Below are positions 1-5,165 of a stretch of DNA of 5,165 bases, piece by piece (position 1 is the first letter of the stretch; each line of letters starts with the position of its first letter). Source of the DNA: Burkholderiaceae bacterium (GTDB lineage: Bacteria; Pseudomonadota; Gammaproteobacteria; Burkholderiales; Burkholderiaceae_C); the NCBI GenBank assembly GCA_023262645.1, contig JALRAA010000135.1, forward strand, positions 1-5,165, read 5' to 3'. The position numbers and the translations under genes are program-made. Under the pieces are notes generated by a model. The model ran no database searches and was not told the origin of the DNA. It saw only the letters and a program-made list of their open reading frames with translations.

Positions 1-611
1 ACAGGGAGTTGGACCGCTTCTGAGCGCTGTGTCGGGCTGAGGTAACCATTGCGTGAACTCAACGCCAACCCGTCTGGCGCTCGGGTGGTCGCACCGGTGA
101 TGATCTCGATGGGCATGGCCAGCTGCTGCACCATGTGTTTCAAAATCAATTGCTGCTGGTAATCTTTTTGGCCAAACACGGCAACCCCGGCACCGCCTTG
201 GAACACACAATGAAAGAGTTTCAACACCACGGTGCAAACACCGGTGAAAAAACCGGGTCTGAATTCGCCTTCCAAAATATCGGCCAACGCGGGATCGGGT
301 TGTACTTTGAAGGTTTGCGGTTGCGGGTAGAGCGTAGATTCATCCGGCGCGAACAACACATCACAACCATGTGTTTGCAGTTGCTGGCAGTCGCTGTCGA
401 AGGTTCGCGGATAACTGGCGAAATCCTCATGGGGCAAAAACTGCAAGCGATTGACGAAGATGCTGGCCACTGTCACGTCACCCAAAGGCTTGCCCAAGCG
501 CAATAAATTCAAGTGGCCTTCGTGCAGATTGCCCATGGTGGGCACAAAAACGGGTTTTTTAAAAGCAAAGAGATGGTGGCGCAACTCGTCCACCGTGCGC
601 GCAATCAACAT
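1..611 (-). CDS. panC: Pantoate--beta-alanine ligase (pantothenate synthetase), 3' end cut by the window
   Basis: PanC joins (R)-pantoate and beta-alanine in an ATP-dependent reaction through a pantoyl-adenylate intermediate, the last step of pantothenate (vitamin B5) synthesis, in the cytosol. The minus-strand reading frame is open from an ATG at 611 to the window edge, giving 203 residues of a family usually near 280, so the C-terminal domain is missing only because the window ends. Visible signatures are the HIGH-type nucleotide site PTMGNLHEGH (about residues 24-33), SIFVNRLQF (50-58), the pantoate-site stretch EFRPGFFTGVCTVV (116-129), FGQKDYQQQ (146-154) and the KMSKS-equivalent LALSSRNGY (182-190). 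SIFVNRLQF, instead of the SIFVNPMQF of the E. coli enzyme, is the wording I associate with Burkholderiales. The start lies seven bases after the panB stop; only a weak GG/TAAG precedes it, so translation may be coupled to panB. The identification is firm. Confidence 0.97.
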   Translation of the reverse strand, partial: MLIARTVDELRHHLFAFKKPVFVPTMGNLHEGHLNLLRLGKPLGDVTVASIFVNRLQFLPHEDFASYPRTFDSDCQQLQTHGCDVLFAPDESTLYPQPQTFKVQPDPALADILEGEFRPGFFTGVCTVVLKLFHCVFQGGAGVAVFGQKDYQQQLILKHMVQQLAMPIEIITGATTRAPDGLALSSRNGYLSPTQRSEAVQLP

Positions 612-618
612 GAAAGAC

Positions 619-1464
619 TTACCAAGCGTGCAGTTCGTTGACAGGGAAACGTTTTTCTTTGACAGACTGCACGAATGCTTGCATGGCACCCAGCACACTG
701 CCCGTCTCAGCCATGAAATTGTGGGCGAATTTGGGCACTTTGCCTTGTGTCACGCCCAGCATGTCGTGCAACACCAATATTTGTCCAGCGGTGTCCACGC
801 CCGCCCCAATGCCTATCGTGGCGCAACTCGTCAGCGCACGGGTAATTTCGCCTGACAAAGCGGCAGGTACCATTTCCATCACCAGGGCTTGAGCGCCCGC
901 GTTTTGCAATTGCAATGAATCTTGCATGAGTTGGTGCGCTGCAGACTCTGTGCGCCCTTGAACACGGTAGCCGCCCAAGGTGTTGACGCTTTGCGGCGTC
1001 AAGCCAATATGGCCACACACTGGGATGCCTCGGGTCACCAAAAACTCCACGGTCGGCGCCAACCACGCACCGCCTTCTAACTTGACCATGTGCGCACCTG
1101 CTTGCATCAACACACTGGCGCTGCGAAAGGCTTGTTCGGGTGTGGCGTAACTGCCAAACGGCATGTCACCCAACACCAATGGGCGACCGTTTTGTTTTTG
1201 CAGACCCCGGGCCACGCATTCAACGTGGTAACGCATGTCATCCAAAGTGACCGGCAAGGTGCTGTTGTGTCCTTGGCAAACCATGCCCAAAGAATCGCCC
1301 ACGAGAATGATTTCGACCCCTGCCAAATCGGCAACTGCAGCAAAGCTGGCGTCATAAGCGGTGAGCATGGTGATTTTTTCGCCATCAGCCAGCATTTTCA
1401 TCAAGCTGTGCAGGGTCATGGCTGGGCGTTTGCCGGCGGGTGGCGCAGAGGGTTGGACGCTCAT
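619..1464 (-). CDS. panB: 3-methyl-2-oxobutanoate hydroxymethyltransferase (ketopantoate hydroxymethyltransferase)
   Basis: PanB transfers a hydroxymethyl group from 5,10-methylene-tetrahydrofolate to alpha-ketoisovalerate, forming ketopantoate, the committed step of pantothenate synthesis, in the cytosol. The protein is 281 residues, normal for the family, and forms a single TIM barrel. Comparison with the E. coli enzyme from memory places the metal ligands at D57 (in LVGDSLGM), D100 (in LGDMPFGSYATPEQA) and E130 (in MVKLEGG), and the catalytic acid at E197 (in ALVMEMVP). Other hallmarks are TAYDASFA (35-42), GHNSTLPVT (65-73), CGHIGLTPQSVN (150-161), IGIGAGVDTAGQILV and KFAHNFMAETG. The ATG at 1464 has a good ribosome site (AAGGA, nine bases upstream). 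An internal ATG at codon 16 is possible, but the first 15 residues look like the variable tail usual in this group. The gene sits 27 bases after scpA and seven bases before panC. Identification is firm. Confidence 0.98.
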   Translation of the reverse strand: MSVQPSAPPAGKRPAMTLHSLMKMLADGEKITMLTAYDASFAAVADLAGVEIILVGDSLGMVCQGHNSTLPVTLDDMRYHVECVARGLQKQNGRPLVLGDMPFGSYATPEQAFRSASVLMQAGAHMVKLEGGAWLAPTVEFLVTRGIPVCGHIGLTPQSVNTLGGYRVQGRTESAAHQLMQDSLQLQNAGAQALVMEMVPAALSGEITRALTSCATIGIGAGVDTAGQILVLHDMLGVTQGKVPKFAHNFMAETGSVLGAMQAFVQSVKEKRFPVNELHAW

Positions 1465-1473
1465 GGCTGTGGT

Positions 1474-1478
1474 TCCTT
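1474..1478 (-). promoter_or_regulatory. Ribosome binding site of panB
   Basis: On the minus strand the sequence GAAGGAACCACAGCCATG places AAGGA nine bases before the panB ATG. It is the only clear Shine-Dalgarno match in front of any gene in this window and supports the start at 1464. It lies within the 27-base gap after scpA. Confidence 0.75.
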
Positions 1479-1491
1479 CAGAGGTGTGATG

Positions 1492-2349
1492 TCAATGGGC
1501 TGGCGCGTATGCCAAACGGACATAAATAGGGGCGTAGGCCTCGGCTTGGGTGATGTCCACCAGCATTTCTTTGGCCAGTTCCAGCAAAGCAATGAAAGTA
1601 ACCAGCAAAACCGGCACGCCAAGCGAGGGATCGAACAGCTGTTCAAACTCGACAAAGCGTTGGCCTTGGAGTTTTTTGAGCACGATGCTCATGTGCTCAC
1701 GCACGGACAATTCTTGGCGACTGATTTTGTGGTGTTGAACCAATTTGGCGCGACGCAAAATGTCTGCCCAAGCCGCTTGTAAATCAGGCACGTCAACATG
1801 CGGAAAACGCGGTTGCAATGATTGTTCAATGTAAACCTGCGCGCGTAAAAAATCACGGCCATGTTGCGGAATTTCGTTCAACCGCGCGGCCGCCAGTTTG
1901 AGCTGTTCGTATTCCAGCAGTCGGCGCACCAATTCGGCTCTGGGGTCTTCCACCTCGGCGCCGTCGTCCACCTTTTTGGGTGGCAACAACATGCGTGATT
2001 TGATTTCAATCAGCATGGCCGCCATGAGCAAATATTCGGCAGCAAGTTCGAGGTTGGTTTTGCGAATTTCTTCGACGTAACTGAGGTATTGACGGGTCAG
2101 CCCCGCCATGGGGATGTCAAGAATATTGAAGTTTTGTTTGCGGATCAAATACAGCAACAGATCCAGCGGACCTTCAAACGCTTCGAGAAAAATTTGCAAC
2201 GCATCTGGCGGAATGTACAAATCCTGCGGCATGGCAAACAAGGGTTCGCCATACAGGCGCGCGACGGCCACATGGTCAATCACCGAGGGCATATGCGGCA
2301 AGTCTGCATTCGGGCCAGCGGGCCAGTGGGGCACAGTCGGGGTAGTCAC
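1492..2349 (-). CDS. scpA: Segregation and condensation protein A (kleisin subunit of the SMC-ScpAB complex)
   Basis: ScpA is the kleisin that bridges the SMC ATPase heads and, with ScpB, forms the bacterial condensin for chromosome compaction and segregation on the nucleoid. The 285-residue product carries the diagnostic FEGPLDLLLYLIRKQ (58-72) and FNILDIPM (74-81), then the helical stretch LELAAEYLLMAAMLIEIKSR (100-119) and DPRAELVRRLLEYEQLK (135-151). The C-terminal winged-helix segment begins near LSVREHMSIVLKKL (214-227) and continues through VTFIALLELAKEM. The residues before the domain (RLYGEPLF, 31-38) resemble Burkholderiales ScpA. The first codon is GTG, overlapping the upstream stop as GTGA. 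An in-frame ATG at 2292 (codon 20) would give 266 residues; neither start has a good ribosome site, so the N-terminus is uncertain. ScpB and SMC are not encoded in this window. The pan genes follow in the same direction. Function is firm. Confidence 0.96.
   Translation of the reverse strand: MTTPTVPHWPAGPNADLPHMPSVIDHVAVARLYGEPLFAMPQDLYIPPDALQIFLEAFEGPLDLLLYLIRKQNFNILDIPMAGLTRQYLSYVEEIRKTNLELAAEYLLMAAMLIEIKSRMLLPPKKVDDGAEVEDPRAELVRRLLEYEQLKLAAARLNEIPQHGRDFLRAQVYIEQSLQPRFPHVDVPDLQAAWADILRRAKLVQHHKISRQELSVREHMSIVLKKLQGQRFVEFEQLFDPSLGVPVLLVTFIALLELAKEMLVDITQAEAYAPIYVRLAYAPAH
2346..2349 (-). other. GTGA stop/start overlap coupling the DUF3460 gene to scpA
   Basis: The minus strand reads GTGA here: TGA ends the small DUF3460 gene and GTG opens scpA one base earlier, a four-base overlap. 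Such overlaps commonly let terminating ribosomes re-initiate. The lack of a good Shine-Dalgarno site in front of this GTG is consistent with coupling, but coupling is inferred and depends on the GTG being the true start rather than the ATG at 2292. Confidence 0.55.
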
Positions 2350-2564
2350 TTGGGTGTTGAACTCAAATAAACATAGGGCTTTTGCGCCACACGCGCTTGT
2401 TTGAATTCAGCTTGCTCTTGGCGGTTGACCCGTTTGTCCCACCACATAGCGCGTGCTTGGCGTTGCTCGGCCTCTAGCGTGGGCTTGGCGGCTTTGAGTT
2501 GCTGCAAAAACGCAGTGGTTTCGGAGGTGTAGGGGGGGCGACTGAACAATGGCATGGGGGTCAT
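2346..2564 (-). CDS. Small DUF3460 family protein of unknown function
   Basis: This 72-residue, charged, soluble-looking protein matches what I recall of the DUF3460 family, short proteins found mainly in betaproteobacteria, often beside scpA; the function is unknown. The features that suggest this are PLFSRPPYTSET near the N-terminus, FLQQLKAAKPTLEAEQRQAR (19-38), MWWDKR (40-45) and the C-terminal QARVAQKPYVYL. No signal peptide, membrane segment or metal motif is visible; the middle is probably helical. Starts at ATG 2564 or ATG 2555 (MPLFSRP) are both plausible, and a TTG lies directly before the first; none has a recognisable ribosome site. A run of seven C on the coding strand (2532-2538) covers codons 9-12, counted from ATG 2564. 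The gene begins about 13 bases after the sulP stop and overlaps scpA by four bases. The family assignment is from memory and moderately firm; the gene itself is well supported by position and composition. Confidence 0.82.
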   Translation of the reverse strand: MTPMPLFSRPPYTSETTAFLQQLKAAKPTLEAEQRQARAMWWDKRVNRQEQAEFKQARVAQKPYVYLSSTPK

Positions 2565-2577
2565 CAATTTGGTGCAT

Positions 2578-4215
2578 TCATTCTACCCAGTCGCCCACGC
2601 CATGCCGTCGCAAGGTGTTGTCTTCCAGAATAGTTTCAGGGGTTTGCAGGGCGTCGAGTAAGCCTATTCGATTCAACAGGTCTTTGGGTTGCTGGTTCAG
2701 GCCACGAAGGGCCAATCTCACCCCGTGTGTCTGGCAATCTTGGTATACATTTTTGATGGCGTCGGCTCCACTGGAGTCCATGTAAATCACCCCTTTGAAA
2801 TCGAGCAACAGTGTTTTTTTCGGCAATCGATGGGTCAGCGCGTTCAAGACATCCACTGCCCCAAAAAACAAGGCACCTGTGATGGCCCAGTGTTGCGTGT
2901 CGCCGTTGTCAAACAACAAAGTCCGGTGGGTCAAGCTGGAGATTCGGTAGATGAAGGTCAAACAAGCTGCCGCCAAACCCACTTCGATAGCCACGGTTAA
3001 GTCCACCAAAACGGTCAATGCAAACACCGCCAACAATGTCCAACGATAAGGCCAACGAAATTGCTTCAGTTGTGAGAAGGCTTTCCAGTCCCCCATGTTC
3101 CATGCAACAAACAGCAGAATCGCACTCAGAGCGCCCAAAGGAACCCACATCACCAAGGGAGCACCCAACCAAACCAGCAACCACAGGCCGATGGCATGCA
3201 CCATACCAGCGACCGGGCTGCTGGCTCCGTTGTGGATATTCGTCATGGTACGTGCGATCGTGCCCGTGGCAGGCATGCCACCCACCCAAGGCATGACCGC
3301 GTTGGCGATCCCCTGGGCCATCAATTCTTGATTGGGATCATGGCGATCTTGCACCAAGCTGTCAGCGACCCGGGCACACAGCAGGGACTCGATTGCACCC
3401 AGTAAAGCCAAGGTCAGGCTGGGGATCAGCAACTTTTGTGCGTCCAGCAAATGGACAGACATGGGATGAAAGCTCAGCCAATCAGGGGGCAGACTGCCAA
3501 AACGACTGCCGATAGTGTCCACTGGCCACTGCGCCCACCAGACCCCCAAGCTGGCCAACAGCAACACCAACAGCGGGCCGGGTAACGCACTTGCATAACG
3601 ATCTAGGGAGGCGGGCAAACAATATGGTCGACCAAATTGCCAAAACACCAAACAGGACAAACAAGCCAGATTCAAACCCAGTGCATGAGGTTGGATGTCC
3701 GGTATATGAAGCACTAATGCTTCGACCAGCCCTACAGCGTCGGTGGGCAGGTTCACATTCGACAATCCAAAGAAATGTTTGCATTGAGACAAAGCGATCA
3801 AGACGGCAATGCCGTTGGTGAAACCCGTGATGACCGCCACCGGTATGAACCGGATGAGTACGCCCATTCGCAAAATTCCCATGACCAGCAACCACAGGCC
3901 TGACATCAGGGTGGCCAGCATCAGACCCGATACACCGTGTGTTTGAACGATGCCAGCTACCAGCACAATGAAAGCCCCAGCGGGCCCACCGATTTGAACG
4001 CGACTGCCACCAAGCGCGGAAATGAGAAAACCGCCGACGATGGCGGTCACCAGCCCTGTTTGTGGGCTCAAACCACTGGCAATTGCAAATGCCAAAGCCA
4101 ACGGCAACGCGACCACACTCACCGTCAAGCCCGCAGCTATGTCCGCTGATAACCGCGAACGGTTGTAACCACGCAAAGCATCGGTCAATTTAGGGCGAAA
4201 AACCAAAGTCGACAT
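2578..4215 (-). CDS. SulP-family anion transporter with C-terminal STAS domain
   Basis: This is a 545-residue inner-membrane secondary transporter of the SulP (SLC26-like) family; members carry sulfate, bicarbonate or C4-dicarboxylates, and the substrate cannot be told from sequence alone. The N-terminal part is strongly hydrophobic, with roughly 12-14 membrane segments. Family signatures include GLVTAIVGGFLISALGGSRV (54-73) followed by QIGGPAGAF, LLGAIESLL (271-279), DRHDPNQELMAQGIAN (290-305) and GGMPATGTIARTMTN (312-326). The cytoplasmic STAS domain occupies about 430-540, with LLDFKGVIYMDSSGAD containing the conserved DSSG loop (480-483) that in anti-sigma antagonists holds the phosphorylated serine. 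The ATG at 4215 was chosen; a GTG at 4248 would add 11 residues of no obvious conservation. No clear ribosome site precedes either. Neighbours give no hint of the substrate: no cys genes, carbonic anhydrase or carboxysome genes are in view. Length is normal and no frameshift is seen. Confidence 0.93.
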   Translation of the reverse strand: MSTLVFRPKLTDALRGYNRSRLSADIAAGLTVSVVALPLALAFAIASGLSPQTGLVTAIVGGFLISALGGSRVQIGGPAGAFIVLVAGIVQTHGVSGLMLATLMSGLWLLVMGILRMGVLIRFIPVAVITGFTNGIAVLIALSQCKHFFGLSNVNLPTDAVGLVEALVLHIPDIQPHALGLNLACLSCLVFWQFGRPYCLPASLDRYASALPGPLLVLLLASLGVWWAQWPVDTIGSRFGSLPPDWLSFHPMSVHLLDAQKLLIPSLTLALLGAIESLLCARVADSLVQDRHDPNQELMAQGIANAVMPWVGGMPATGTIARTMTNIHNGASSPVAGMVHAIGLWLLVWLGAPLVMWVPLGALSAILLFVAWNMGDWKAFSQLKQFRWPYRWTLLAVFALTVLVDLTVAIEVGLAAACLTFIYRISSLTHRTLLFDNGDTQHWAITGALFFGAVDVLNALTHRLPKKTLLLDFKGVIYMDSSGADAIKNVYQDCQTHGVRLALRGLNQQPKDLLNRIGLLDALQTPETILEDNTLRRHGVGDWVE

Positions 4216-4260
4216 GGGATCACTATACGTCCGCGGTGCTGCAAGCACAGTAGCGGTGTG

Positions 4261-4899
4261 TCAGCTTGGCGAAGGCCAAGATAAACGCTGGCTGTACTTG
4301 CGTTCAAAATCTTCAATGTCTTGTGGGCGATCCAAGTCCGTGATGAAGTGCAGGTTGTTGCATGCATGGCGGTGGGTGCGTTCGGCATGGTGTTGACGCC
4401 ATTCTTTACAGCCCCATTGGCTGTCGCCAGAAAGAATCTCAGCGCGGGCACAGGCGCTCAGCAGCACCGGATTGCCGGGCTGGCCATGCACCCAAGGAAA
4501 CATCATCTCGGTGCTTGCCGGTCGCTGGGTGAATGCTTGCACCAGCATCTGGATATCAGACGCATTGACCAGAGGTTGGTCTGCCAGCGCCATCACCACC
4601 AACTCTGTGTCAGGGGAAATCGCTTGAAGGCCCAAGCGCTGCGACGACACCAAACCTTGACCGGGGTCCGGGTTGAGCACGCTCTCAACAGGCAAACCCT
4701 CGATGGCCGCGCCAATGTCAGCGGCATAGTGACCGAGAACGACCACCAGTTGTGACACGCCAGCTTGCAGCAAGTGGTTGACCATGCGTTTGATCAACGG
4801 TTGACCATCCAGTTGCAACAAAGATTTGGGCTTGTGACCCATGCGCGATCCCGCACCTGCTGCCAACAAGACGGCGCCAATAGGCACGGATGCATTCAT
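4261..4899 (-). CDS. MobA/MocA-like nucleotidyltransferase (NTP transferase family)
   Basis: This 212-residue cytosolic protein has the Rossmann-type fold of NTP transferases that attach a nucleotide to a small phosphorylated acceptor. The nucleotide-binding loop is AVLLAAGAGSRMG (9-21) followed by HKPKSLLQLDGQPLI; QLVVVLGHYAADI follows, then NPDPGQGLVSSQRLGL (76-91), the metal-site region ALADQPLV (104-111) and HGQPGNPVLLS, ending with FITDLDRPQDIEDF. The pattern fits the group that contains MocA (CTP:molybdopterin cytidylyltransferase). However, the HKPKSLL stretch also resembles sugar-phosphate nucleotidyltransferases, so I assign no substrate. No xanthine dehydrogenase, xdhC or other molybdenum-cofactor gene is in the window. 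The ATG at 4899 was preferred over a TTG at 4911 that directly follows the metG stop; neither has a convincing ribosome site. The gap to metG is 12 bases, so it may be co-transcribed with metG. Confidence 0.88.
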   Translation of the reverse strand: MNASVPIGAVLLAAGAGSRMGHKPKSLLQLDGQPLIKRMVNHLLQAGVSQLVVVLGHYAADIGAAIEGLPVESVLNPDPGQGLVSSQRLGLQAISPDTELVVMALADQPLVNASDIQMLVQAFTQRPASTEMMFPWVHGQPGNPVLLSACARAEILSGDSQWGCKEWRQHHAERTHRHACNNLHFITDLDRPQDIEDFERKYSQRLSWPSPS

Positions 4900-4911
4900 C
4901 AGGCGTGGCAA

Positions 4912-5165
4912 TCAGCGAACACGCATGCCCGGCTGGGCACCTGGCCAAGGGTTGAGCACATAAATGCCGGGCTGCTTTTTTTCATCGGCTTGCGAAGCCG
5001 CCAGCACCATGCCTTCAGACACGCCAAATTTCATTTTGCGCGGCGCCAAGTTGGCGACCATGACCGTGAGTTTGCCGACCAGGTCCTCGGGTTTGTACGC
5101 GCTGGCAATGCCACTGAACACTTGGCGAGTTCGACCTTCGCCAACATCCAGTGTCAAGCGCAACA
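4912..5165 (-). CDS. metG: Methionyl-tRNA synthetase, C-terminal tRNA-binding domain (5' part outside the window)
   Basis: MetG charges methionine onto initiator and elongator tRNA-Met in the cytosol. Only the last 83 complete codons and the TGA stop (4914-4912) are present; the catalytic core, anticodon-binding domain and start lie beyond the right edge. The visible part is the OB-fold tRNA-binding appendix (EMAPII/Trbp111 type) that dimerises long-form bacterial MetRS: RLTLDVGEGRTRQVFSG (2-18 of the visible part), then YKPEDLVGKLTVMVANLAP (23-41), RKMKFGVSEGMVLAAS (42-57) and the terminal PGAQPGM. These match the C-terminus of the E. coli enzyme closely from memory. The frame enters from the edge with a TTG leucine codon at 5163-5161, which is internal and not a start. 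A free-standing Trbp111-like protein cannot be excluded from this fragment alone, but the wording of the E. coli-type C-terminus makes MetG much more likely. The nucleotidyltransferase gene follows 12 bases later. Confidence 0.95.
   Translation of the reverse strand, partial: LRLTLDVGEGRTRQVFSGIASAYKPEDLVGKLTVMVANLAPRKMKFGVSEGMVLAASQADEKKQPGIYVLNPWPGAQPGMRVR

Noticed and set aside
135..506. A 123-codon plus-strand open frame antisense to panC
   Set aside because: The opposite strand encodes conserved PanC motifs throughout this stretch; the plus-strand product has no recognisable features.
546..559. Perfect inverted repeat AAAAAC-GG-GTTTTT, terminator-like at first sight
   Set aside because: It lies inside the panC coding region over codons for KKPVF, has a two-base loop and an AT-only stem apart from one pair, so it is better explained by codon choice.
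1090..1782. A 230-codon open frame on the plus strand, antisense to panB and scpA
   Set aside because: It spans two well-identified genes on the other strand, is rich in His, Gln and Cys in the manner of a reverse-complement shadow, and has no recognisable domain or ribosome site.
2580..2585. TAGAAT on the minus strand at the end of sulP as a -10 box for the DUF3460 gene
   Set aside because: No acceptable -35 hexamer lies 16-18 bases upstream (the nearest TTGCGA is 22 bases away), and the hexamer is part of the coding end of sulP.
4236..4248. Hairpin GTGCT-TGC-AGCAC just after the nucleotidyltransferase stop, as an intrinsic terminator
   Set aside because: The stem is only five pairs and is followed on the minus strand by CGCGGACG, with no run of T.
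4216..4248. GTG at 4248 as the start of sulP
   Set aside because: It would add 11 residues with no family resemblance and has no ribosome site; the ATG at 4215 opens directly into the usual SulP N-terminus.
4321..4755. A 144-codon plus-strand open frame antisense to the nucleotidyltransferase
   Set aside because: It lies fully within a recognised gene on the opposite strand and shows no domain; composition is that of a shadow frame.
4900..4911. TTG at 4911 as the start of the nucleotidyltransferase
   Set aside because: It adds only four residues ahead of an ATG, directly follows the metG stop and has no ribosome site; the ATG at 4899 is the simpler choice, though TTG cannot be fully excluded.
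1..5165. Search for mobile elements, CRISPR arrays, tRNA or rRNA genes, defence or toxin-antitoxin genes
   Set aside because: The seven genes fill nearly the whole window; the gaps are at most 45 bases and contain no direct repeats, tRNA-like folds or transposase remnants that I can see.

Overview
The window reads as an ordinary chromosomal stretch of a betaproteobacterium, most likely Burkholderiales and plausibly Comamonadaceae-like. This rests on recalled family resemblance: a DUF3460 gene directly before scpA, the residues preceding the ScpA kleisin domain (RLYGEPLF, then MPQDLYIPPDAL), and the PanC wording SIFVNRLQF. G+C looks to be around the mid-fifties percent by eye and is even across the window. 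All seven genes lie on the minus strand and are packed tightly. The largest gap is about 45 bases, and there is no RNA gene, mobile element, CRISPR array or long repeat.

In the direction of transcription (high to low coordinates) the order is as follows. First comes the 3' end of metG (methionyl-tRNA synthetase, C-terminal tRNA-binding domain, cut by the window edge). Next is a MobA/MocA-like nucleotidyltransferase, then a SulP-family anion transporter with a C-terminal STAS domain. A short DUF3460 protein of unknown function follows, then scpA (the kleisin subunit of the SMC condensin). Last are panB and the first 203 codons of panC (two enzymes of pantothenate synthesis; cut by the window edge).

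PanB and PanC act in the same pathway: PanB makes ketopantoate, and PanC joins pantoate to beta-alanine after a reductase step not encoded here. ScpA belongs to chromosome organisation; its usual partners ScpB and SMC are not in the window. The nucleotidyltransferase and the SulP transporter have no obvious functional link to their neighbours. The spacing (12, 45, 13, -4, 27 and 7 bases) would allow one long read-through transcript, but no convincing terminator or strong promoter is visible to settle transcript boundaries.

I looked for an undescribed system and did not find one. The points worth a second look are modest: start-codon choices (GTG for scpA, ATG rather than upstream GTG/TTG for sulP and the nucleotidyltransferase), a GTGA stop/start overlap between DUF3460 and scpA, a run of seven C near the start of the DUF3460 gene, an unassigned nucleotidyltransferase, and a possible short-leader promoter just before sulP.
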